From Verrucomicrobiota bacterium (GTDB taxonomy: Bacteria > Verrucomicrobiota > Verrucomicrobiia > Methylacidiphilales > UBA1321): a DNA stretch of 57,566 nt. The notes below the pieces were generated by a model. The model was not told where the DNA came from. It made no database searches and saw nothing but the letters and a program-made list of their open reading frames with translations. This document shows, one piece after another, positions 51,059 to 57,566 of this stretch. The stretch spans positions 1-57,566 of the forward strand of contig JABDGH010000011.1 of the NCBI GenBank assembly GCA_013286145.1. Direction: 5' to 3'. Position 1 is the first letter of the stretch. Each line of letters starts with the position of its first letter. A program made the position numbers and the translations under genes.

Positions 51059-51421
51059 TTATTCCCCGCGATAGGTACAGCGTGCGCGCGGCGTTTCGTG
51101 GAGGACGATTTCGTAAAGTCCGGGCAATTGCGGCGCCAGCTTTTCCCAGAGCCAGCGAGCCATGATTTCAATCGTCGGATTTTCCAGGCCCGGCACGTCG
51201 TTGAGGTAGGCATGATCGAGTTGCTGAACGATGGGATGCATGGCGTCGGAAATAGCGGCATGATCGTAGAAAATTCCCGTCGCTTCATCCACGGGGCCTC
51301 GCACCGAAACGGTGACCTTGAAACTGTGCCCGTGAATATTGCGGCATTTATGACCTGCGGGGAACTGGGGCAGAGATTGTGCCGACTCAAATTCGAAATC
51401 CTTGGAGAGAATGGTGATCAT
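51059..51421 (-). CDS. queD: 6-carboxy-5,6,7,8-tetrahydropterin synthase (QueD/PTPS family)
   Basis: 120 residues. Zinc histidines and the catalytic Cys lie in GHKCRNIHGHSFKVTV; LDHAYLND and ENPTIEIMARWL complete the active site. It makes the preQ0 precursor 6-carboxytetrahydropterin from dihydroneopterin triphosphate for queuosine. A sepiapterin or folate role of other PTPS members is less likely because the cysteine is in the QueD position. No other que gene lies here. Confidence 0.88.
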   Translation of the reverse strand: MITILSKDFEFESAQSLPQFPAGHKCRNIHGHSFKVTVSVRGPVDEATGIFYDHAAISDAMHPIVQQLDHAYLNDVPGLENPTIEIMARWLWEKLAPQLPGLYEIVLHETPRARCTYRGE

Positions 51422-51574
51422 GGTGGCTGTACCAACGATAGAACGCCGTCACTCTCAACTTGTCGAGGACTCCGTTTGAAAAAATGCTTATGGAAATATC
51501 CCGGTTCCTTTGCGGGTGGAGCACATACTGCATATTCGCATTGAGAAAGAGTCAGGGACGGCTAGGCTGCTTGC

Positions 51575-52606
51575 ATGACCAGCCCAAGCGCTTCGGGGGA
51601 TTTCGTTCCTCTTGAACGATCGGCCCGGAATGGCCGCAACCTCTTCGCCTGGTTTTCGGCCATCGGGGCCTGCGTAGTTTTAGTGGTCGCCATTCCTTAT
51701 TGCCGTACCTATTACGTGGGGAAAATAACCCTTTTTCAACTTTTTATTGGCACCTTCTGGACCGATTTAAGCCAGCAGATAGCCAGCCTGTTTTCAGCGA
51801 CTCCACAAGGCTCTTTAAGTGGCGAGGCAACGGCCAGTGAATGGACGTACTGCGGGTTGGTTCCATGGATTGTGGCCTGGCTGGTCTGGCGTCTGTGGCC
51901 GAAGATCCGCGCAGCGCCCATACAGGGTCACAGAGCCGGATACGTGATTCTGGCCGCAGGTTTTCTGTTCTACAATCTCGGTTTCCTGATGGAAAATTAT
52001 TACGTGGGAATCGGCGCCATGGAGTGGGTCTATGCGGGGCTTATCGTCTTGTTCCTCGGTTGGCCGATCATGCGGCTGCTTGTTTTTCCGTGGGCCTTTA
52101 TCATGTTCATGTGGCCTTATAGTTTCCTGGAAGATGTGGCGCTTGAACTTCGCCTGTTTATGTCATCGCTGAGCCATCATGTGCTGCTAATCCTTGGCGT
52201 ACCTAATGATCTTAATGGCACTGCGGTTGTTTCCGCAGTCGGTGCCATGCATCCGTTTGCCATTGATATTGCCGATCCGTGCAGTGGGATTCGCTCCCTC
52301 TTTGCCCTGGTGATGATCGCTGCGGTCTATTCCTTTTTGATTTTCGACAAACTCCGGTATCAGGCGGTGATCGTGATCCTGGCGGTGCCCCTTGTCATCC
52401 TGGGCAATCTCGTGCGGATCATCCTGCTTACGCTGGCCACGATTCATTTCGGGAAATCTTTTGCGCTTGGATCCGATACCGAGCCTTCCTGGTTTCACGA
52501 AGGGGCTGGCTACCTTGTCTATGTCATTAACCTGGGTGGTTTGGTCTTGGCTGGATCATGGCTGGAACGATTTATTTCATCGCGGAAAAAGCATGCACAA
52601 ATCTAA
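51575..52606 (+). CDS. Exosortase
   Basis: 343 residues, about eight membrane helices. The transpeptidase triad of the exosortase/archaeosortase family is present: Cys236 in DPCSGIRSL, Arg281 in GNLVRI and His308 in WFHEGAGYLVY. These enzymes cut C-terminal sorting signals (PEP-CTERM and relatives) and probably attach the protein to a membrane or polysaccharide. The gene for an EpsI-like protein overlaps its end, and flippase/ligase genes follow, as in other exosortase loci. The exact Xrt subtype is unassigned, and no substrate protein with a sorting tail was seen in this window. Confidence 0.9.
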   Translation: MTSPSASGDFVPLERSARNGRNLFAWFSAIGACVVLVVAIPYCRTYYVGKITLFQLFIGTFWTDLSQQIASLFSATPQGSLSGEATASEWTYCGLVPWIVAWLVWRLWPKIRAAPIQGHRAGYVILAAGFLFYNLGFLMENYYVGIGAMEWVYAGLIVLFLGWPIMRLLVFPWAFIMFMWPYSFLEDVALELRLFMSSLSHHVLLILGVPNDLNGTAVVSAVGAMHPFAIDIADPCSGIRSLFALVMIAAVYSFLIFDKLRYQAVIVILAVPLVILGNLVRIILLTLATIHFGKSFALGSDTEPSWFHEGAGYLVYVINLGGLVLAGSWLERFISSRKKHAQI

Positions 52607-53328
52607 AATGGGCATGGCCTCAAATTCGACGACGCTTATCAGCAAAGCCGCGCTGGTACTGGTCTTGACCGTGGCAACGCTGCTTATCTGCCTCCTGGTT
52701 CCCGCACCGAAAGCGGGGGGGGGAAGCCGGAGTTGTGATGGAACTTCCCTACCAGGTGGGGCCTCTTTACGGTTTTGCGGGAGAGGAAAGTCAGGCCGAA
52801 ATTGACATTCTGCCCAAGGATACCACCGTCGTACGAAAGGCCTACGGCATGCCGCTCTCAAGCCCAGGCGAGCGAATCTCCTGTTCCATTGTTTTAAGCG
52901 GAGGGGAAAAGCGAAGCATTCATCGTCCCGAGCGTTGTCTTCCCGCGCAAGGTTGGCGCATCAACAGCAGCCACGTCGTTACCGTACCTCTGGCATCGGG
53001 CCATTCACTTGATACCATGGCGCTCCTATTGGAACGCCCCATACCGCTAAGCAATGGAAAAACGATGTCCCTGCAATCCTACTTTCTTTACTGGTTTGTC
53101 GCCAAGGATGTCACGACGCCTTACCAGTTTGACCGCATTCTCCGAACAAATTTGGATCTTCTCTTTCATCGCGTCAACCAACGCTGGGCTTATGTCTCAG
53201 TTCAAGCCACGATCCTGCAAGGATTGACGCCAAACGGCCTCGGACCGGAACAGACTCTCAATGAGTTGAAAAAGTTTATTCACGATAGTGTTCCCACCTA
53301 CGTGAAATCGGAGATGCCGTCGCAGTAA
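52593..53328 (+). CDS. Exosortase-associated EpsI-like protein, frameshifted at a 9-G tract
   Basis: Two frames are needed. The N-terminal part from the ATG at 52593 (overlapping the exosortase end) gives MHKSKMGM and a membrane helix (ALVLVLTVATLLICLLV), ending in PAPKAGG. The rest (ORF from 52735) gives VVMELPYQVG, CSIVLSGGEKRSIHRPERC and QGWRI, the EpsI/DUF3485 core with conserved Cys. Losing one G from the nine at 52715-52723 joins the two into one normal protein of about 240 residues. It may be an assembly error, a real mutation or a slippage switch. Role: partner of the exosortase or polymer export. Confidence 0.72.
52715..52723 (+). other. Run of nine G inside the EpsI-like gene
   Basis: The mononucleotide run lies exactly at the switch point between the two frames of the EpsI-like gene. 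Runs like this slip in replication and in sequencing. Confidence 0.85.
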
Positions 53329-53352
53329 AACTGTGAACAGACCGTTTTCCAG

Positions 53353-55962
53353 GTGAGCTCAATATCTTCTCCATCAGGTTCCGCGTATCTTCGTTTCGTA
53401 CGCGAATGGGTGGAAGCGCATCCCGTGCGCGCGGCCACGCTCGGCAATTGGTTCCAGCAGGGATGCGGCTTGCTGGCGATGGCGGCAACCATTCCGTTCA
53501 TCATCAAACATTTCGACAAGACTCAAGTCGGAATTTGGTTCACGTTTCAGAGCTGCCTCTATACCGCCAACCTGGCCAATTTCGGATTCTCTTTTGCCCT
53601 TTCCCGGCAAATCGCCTTTATCCATGGTGGCAGCAATTCCAGCGCATTTCGTGAACGATCCGATTTTATTTCCACCTCGGCTGGTTGGGGGGGTATTTCC
53701 GAACTTTATGCAGCCTCACGCATCCTGTTTCGCTGGTCTCTTGTGGTGGCTGCTTTTCTCCTGGCGACCATTTTCTTTATTTTTGAACAAAGGGACAAGG
53801 TGGAACTCAGTACCTTGCCCATCTGGTTGGTCATGGGAAGTAGTCTCCTACTTACGTTGAACTCTCAACGCTTTGGTTCATTTTTGGATGGCTTGGGTTT
53901 CATGGCCTATAGCCGCACGATCGGCGGTTTCTATCAATTACTCTGGTCGGCTTTGGCGATTGGCACCTTGATGGTGCGGCCAAGCCTGATCTTGCTGGCA
54001 ACAGCAGTTTTTATCTCAAGCCTGGTTCAGTTGGTGATCTTTCGCACCGTCCTTTTATCGGTGGGTCGCGCTGGTCTTGATCGACACCGGCCTGTTCCAC
54101 CCGGTCTGGTCAAGCGTCTCTTTCGAGTCGCGGCTCCCGTGGGAGTGGTGACCTCGGCGTCATTCTGCGTTTCGGCCATTCAAGTACCCTTGATCGGACT
54201 TTTTCTCTTACCATCCCTGACGGCACCCTACTATATCGCTCAACGGATAGGTCAAACGCTTTTCAGTTTATTTAATCAAATCTCTCAATCCCAGATGCCG
54301 CGTTTCACGCAGGAGCTTGGCGCTGCGGACTGGTACAAGGCCTTTCATCGGATGCGGCGGCTATTGATTTTTGCAGGGGTTGGAGCCTTGGGCATGGGAA
54401 TGATTTATTGGGTTGCGAGTCCGACGCTGGTGCATATCTGGCTTGGCCCCGACAAGTTTGGCGGGGTGTCACATTATGTCGATTCCACGATTCTATTTTT
54501 CATGGCCATTGATTATGCCTTGCTGGCTTTTACGGTACCCTGGGCATGGTTCGTTTTGGCCTCGGGCACTAATCCGTTCGTTTTCACCACCATAAGTAAT
54601 GGTGTGCTCAATTTAATCTTGATTGGCCTATTGGTTCCGCGCTTTGGTCTGGTTGGCCTGCCGTTCGCAGGCATCATTTCCGGACTAGCCAGCAATCATT
54701 TCTATAATATCTTCAAGGGCGGCAAACTTTTATTCAAACTTCGCAAGCAAATGCATTCAACCACCCCTGCCGTCACTTCTGAGCGCTACGTTCTGATGAC
54801 GGATGCCATTCCACTGCCTGAAAGTGGAAATGGAATCCATGTCCTGGGTTGGAATTGGCTTGAGGCCATGAAAGACGAAACGGCCCTGATCCTGACCCCA
54901 CCGTTGCCGCATGCCGCAAAAAATAAAAAGGCTGTCGAAGAAACTCCCGTGCCGATCCATTTTTTGCCGGGAGCAAAATTTTTAAACCGTTTGGGATGGT
55001 TCTCCAAACTGAGGGGGCCGGCGGAGGTCATTCTTTTTGCACTTAAGCTGCCTTGGATTTGCGTCGCGATTCGACGGTCGGGAGCCACGCGGATTTTCGC
55101 CATGGCGGGCGCCCACTTTTGGTTTTTGGCCCAGGTTCGTTTACTGCGTTGGTGCGTTCGACTTCCGATGGAAATTTATTTGGTGGATGATTTTGAGTCC
55201 TGGCAGCGTTTTCACGGTCAGGCTGCTCTCATACCCCTGCTGCGACATCTTGAAAAAGGCACCTTACGCCGCATGGAGCGTGTCTGGGCGATAAGCCAGG
55301 GTTATGCGGAACATCTGCAAAAAAAGTATGGGGTTCCTGCCCGGTGGTTGCCAGTCACCGCACGGCATTCCACCGTGACCTACAGATCCTATCAGCCTCA
55401 AACACCCCAGGTGAGATCGTTTGTCTATATCGGTGCAGTTAATCTCATCTATCGCGACGCCCTCGTTACCTTTGCCGAAGTATTGGCCGAAATGAATCGG
55501 AGCCGACTCCTGGGCTATCAGGCCCTTTTGGAAATCTACACTTATGGAGATTTAAGCACGAACATGCCTGAGTGGAAGGACGCCGATCATATTCGATTTC
55601 ATTACCACAAATCTGATGAAACACTCCAAACCGCTTTGCAGGAAGCATGGGCCTGCGTGTTGCCTTATGCCTTCCAACCGGAATCGCGGCTGATGGTGGC
55701 CACCTCGTTTTCACTGAAATTTACGAATGCCTTGACCAGCGGCCGCCCCATCGTCTTTTTCGGCCCCCAGGAATCCGCCGTTATCAGCCATGCCTTGAAT
55801 CACCACCTGCCTTTGATAGCCACATCCGCCGCCGCGTTGCCTGCCGTGCTTGAGCAGCTTCCCCGGGAGGATCGACCCGAGCTTATCGCTCAATACTCAC
55901 AACTCCTGCACAAGTTCCATTCCGCCCAAGCCCTTCGCGGTTATATGGCCGAACCATTTTAG
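53353..55962 (+). CDS. Fusion of a polysaccharide flippase (Wzx/MATE-like) and a glycosyltransferase-like domain
   Basis: 869 residues, GTG start at 53353. Residues about 25-455 have 12-14 membrane helices of the polysaccharide flippase family (LGNWFQQGCGLLAMAATIPFIIKHFD shortened; a central PYYIAQRIGQTLFSLFNQIS). Residues about 480-869 are soluble and resemble a GT4/GT-B protein: a Rossmann half (MTDAIPLPESGNGIHVLGW), the linker EIYLVDDFESW, ISQGYAEHLQKKYG, and a donor half with PYAFQPESRLMVATSFSLKFTNALTSGRPIVFFG (shortened). Together they could couple lipid-linked polymer flipping to a sugar transfer at the inner leaflet. The fusion has no frameshift and is open throughout. Confidence 0.78.
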   Translation: MSSISSPSGSAYLRFVREWVEAHPVRAATLGNWFQQGCGLLAMAATIPFIIKHFDKTQVGIWFTFQSCLYTANLANFGFSFALSRQIAFIHGGSNSSAFRERSDFISTSAGWGGISELYAASRILFRWSLVVAAFLLATIFFIFEQRDKVELSTLPIWLVMGSSLLLTLNSQRFGSFLDGLGFMAYSRTIGGFYQLLWSALAIGTLMVRPSLILLATAVFISSLVQLVIFRTVLLSVGRAGLDRHRPVPPGLVKRLFRVAAPVGVVTSASFCVSAIQVPLIGLFLLPSLTAPYYIAQRIGQTLFSLFNQISQSQMPRFTQELGAADWYKAFHRMRRLLIFAGVGALGMGMIYWVASPTLVHIWLGPDKFGGVSHYVDSTILFFMAIDYALLAFTVPWAWFVLASGTNPFVFTTISNGVLNLILIGLLVPRFGLVGLPFAGIISGLASNHFYNIFKGGKLLFKLRKQMHSTTPAVTSERYVLMTDAIPLPESGNGIHVLGWNWLEAMKDETALILTPPLPHAAKNKKAVEETPVPIHFLPGAKFLNRLGWFSKLRGPAEVILFALKLPWICVAIRRSGATRIFAMAGAHFWFLAQVRLLRWCVRLPMEIYLVDDFESWQRFHGQAALIPLLRHLEKGTLRRMERVWAISQGYAEHLQKKYGVPARWLPVTARHSTVTYRSYQPQTPQVRSFVYIGAVNLIYRDALVTFAEVLAEMNRSRLLGYQALLEIYTYGDLSTNMPEWKDADHIRFHYHKSDETLQTALQEAWACVLPYAFQPESRLMVATSFSLKFTNALTSGRPIVFFGPQESAVISHALNHHLPLIATSAAALPAVLEQLPREDRPELIAQYSQLLHKFHSAQALRGYMAEPF

Positions 55963-56025
55963 CAGTTCAGTGTTTCCCCTCGTGTGGAAATAGCCCTGAC
56001 GCCTTGTTCCAGGATGGCGACTTTC

Positions 56026-57237
56026 CTAGGCAGAAGCAGGCACAAACGAATCGGGAGTTTTTGTGGAGATTGAGACGGGCGAGATCTCCTTTTTGGGAGC
56101 ACGGGTGACATGATCCATGATTATTCCAGCGCCGACGATAAACCAGACGATAGCCGTGCTCAGCTCAGCATAGGTATAGAAACCCACTACATAGGAAAAT
56201 AGATAACCCGCCATCAAGGCATGAAACTGGCATAATTCAGTATCTTTCCCATAGGTGTGCATGCCTGTAATCATGTGGATGCACATACGATATAAAAGAG
56301 CCAGTAGAATTCCGACTACAAACGGAATGCCAAATCCGTAAGCGGCCGAAACGTAACCATTATGTGCCGCACCGGCGGCTAATACGGCCTCGTAATTGTC
56401 TGAAGTGAAAATATCCACTTCTTCAGGATTGAGTTGTTTGGACAGATGGCCATATCCCTTACCGGTAAGGGGCGCTTCCATGATAAGACTTACACCTTTA
56501 TTCCAAACCTCATAACGCCATTCAGCACTGGCATTACCACCCGAATCTTCCGCAGCCTTCGTACTGACCAAACCTGCAATGCGTCCAATGCCAGGAACCT
56601 GACTTACATCCATGAGATTACTCACCTCATGGAGGGCGGCAATGCTGATAAAGGCAGAAAGGGAAAACGCGGCGATGCTCAGATACCTTTTTTGCGCGAA
56701 CAAAACCATGGGAATAAATATAAGGATACTTGCGACGGAACCGCGATCACCACTAATAATGATCATCCCCATGCCTAACATAAAAAATACAATAGCCAAG
56801 ATGGGTTTGATCCGGAAAAGCCTGGGACAGAGACCAGCACCGACGATGAACATTCCAAACACGGGGAGGGAAAGAATGCGGAGTACTCCAGGACTATAGT
56901 TCGATACAGGAACTCCAAACATACTTAGGTACGGTTGTGATGCCGGGATGAATGCGCAGATAAGCAGCCCAACGCCGACGATAAAACAAACTCGAAAGGC
57001 CCATCTCAAGGTATCAATCACCTTTTTCCGGGTGTTAAGCACACATCCGAGCGTAACAATCAAAATAGCTGCAAGCGCATAGCCAAAGTAGGCATTTGCA
57101 CCTGATACCCCTTTGCCTCCCTCAACGCTTGTTCCCAGTTTGGTAATGGGATTCATCAGAAAGCGGATGGGAACCCAGAGGAAACAGAAGAAGATCAAGC
57201 GATTGCAGGAGGGCACGTAGTTTAATTTCTTGGTCAT
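56026..57237 (-). CDS. O-antigen ligase/polymerase family membrane protein
   Basis: 403 residues, about eleven helices. The periplasmic loop between helices (about 215-295) contains EWRYEVWNKGVSLIMEAPLTGKGYG (shortened) and GAAHNGYVSAAYGFG, the O-antigen ligase/Wzy_C region. It either polymerises or ligates a lipid-linked surface polysaccharide. It converges with the flippase fusion, completing a small export locus. Base composition looks somewhat richer in A+T than its neighbours. Confidence 0.82.
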   Translation of the reverse strand: MTKKLNYVPSCNRLIFFCFLWVPIRFLMNPITKLGTSVEGGKGVSGANAYFGYALAAILIVTLGCVLNTRKKVIDTLRWAFRVCFIVGVGLLICAFIPASQPYLSMFGVPVSNYSPGVLRILSLPVFGMFIVGAGLCPRLFRIKPILAIVFFMLGMGMIIISGDRGSVASILIFIPMVLFAQKRYLSIAAFSLSAFISIAALHEVSNLMDVSQVPGIGRIAGLVSTKAAEDSGGNASAEWRYEVWNKGVSLIMEAPLTGKGYGHLSKQLNPEEVDIFTSDNYEAVLAAGAAHNGYVSAAYGFGIPFVVGILLALLYRMCIHMITGMHTYGKDTELCQFHALMAGYLFSYVVGFYTYAELSTAIVWFIVGAGIIMDHVTRAPKKEISPVSISTKTPDSFVPASA

Positions 57238-57566
57238 GCACGTCCTGCGCGCTTACCTTGCCGTCTTTGTGGATACAGGAGAAAATCTGAGTTTACGACC
57301 CCAGGCTCTGCTCGAATGCGAGGCTCTTGCTCAAGAAGCACCTCGCTGGGCCCAGGCCTTACGCCGGTTTTGGGTCATTCTTCACCGGGTACGGCGAATG
57401 GCCAATGGTCTTTACAAGCTTCGGGCTTTTGTCTGTAATCTTTATATCCAATCGAGCCCACAACATCGTGTCAAATTGGAAGTTCCCATCCCTACTTTTC
57501 ATTGGAAAGGACGTGTTGACTGGAGATCGTAACATTTTTCACGCACTAATCAGTTGCCGAAATATC
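57238..57566. other. 329-bp end region without a supported gene
   Basis: A 100-codon plus-strand ORF (57230-57532) overlaps the start of the ligase gene by eight bases but matches no family I recognise and has no good ribosome binding site. No repeat or RNA gene was identified. Confidence 0.45.

Noticed and set aside
57230-57532. 100-codon plus-strand ORF at the right end
   Set aside because: Overlaps the ligase start, no ribosome binding site and no recognised similarity; could be real but cannot be supported.

Overview
The window comes from a Gram-negative bacterium, most likely a member of the Verrucomicrobiota/PVC group. This taxonomic reading is inference. The envelope genes point to an outer membrane with LPS: BamA, Skp, LpxD, KdsD (Kdo pathway), Tol-Pal, Lol export and heptosyltransferase-like GT9 enzymes. 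An EF-P without the usual loop lysine, a DksA-like protein ahead of S18 and L28, an exosortase, and many dispersed palindromic repeats fit the same group.

Layout. 1-3.8 kb: three tandem GT9 glycosyltransferases (the first cut by the window edge) and a divergent GT4 enzyme. 4.1-7.3 kb: a NitT/TauT-type ABC transporter with a double-permease protein and no binding protein. 7.4-9.1 kb: ribH-nusB and a secreted protein. 9.6-12.4 kb: an OmpA-like protein, a DUF6000-like gene and rplI. 12.5-18.9 kb: bamA-skp-lpxD followed by the putrescine genes aguB and aguA. 18.9-22.4 kb: a GT1 glycosyltransferase, a membrane-anchored alkaline-phosphatase homologue that has lost its catalytic residues, and rsmA. 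22.4-28.2 kb: pilT, the dksA-like/rpsR/rpmB cluster, a hybrid histidine kinase, mcsA and ilvE. 28.7-30.8 kb: two toxin-antitoxin modules and a low-GC secreted protein. 30.8-34.0 kb: lolD and a secreted CBM9-like/esterase fusion. 34.5-37.4 kb: tolA-tolB-pal. 37.5-46 kb: a third toxin-antitoxin module, a cNMP-binding/DUF4388 regulator, a PHP phosphatase, a DUF192 protein, a LolC/E permease, efp, kdsD and a large TPR membrane protein. 46-50.8 kb: a DMT transporter, a fourth PIN module, a DUF4304-like gene, a carotenoid cyclase and a dehydrogenase. 51-57.2 kb: queD, then an exosortase, an EpsI-like protein (frameshifted at a run of nine G), a flippase-glycosyltransferase fusion and an O-antigen ligase/polymerase family protein.

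Two themes stand out. One is surface polysaccharide and envelope assembly, ending in the exosortase locus, which probably couples export of a surface polymer to anchoring of sorted proteins. The other is a dense population of intergenic repeats: long perfect inverted repeats, composite elements with a conserved internal hairpin, GGTAGCC double hairpins and short palindromes. These fill nearly every long intergenic gap, and one supplies the stop codon of a gene. Four toxin-antitoxin modules lie within 20 kb. Two of their Phd-type antitoxins appear to be read from leaderless or nearly leaderless mRNAs, with a palindromic operator at the start codon.

All assignments come from reading the sequence and translations; no database search was run. 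Start codons were moved inward from the longest ORF where conserved N-termini, ribosome binding sites or overlaps supported it.
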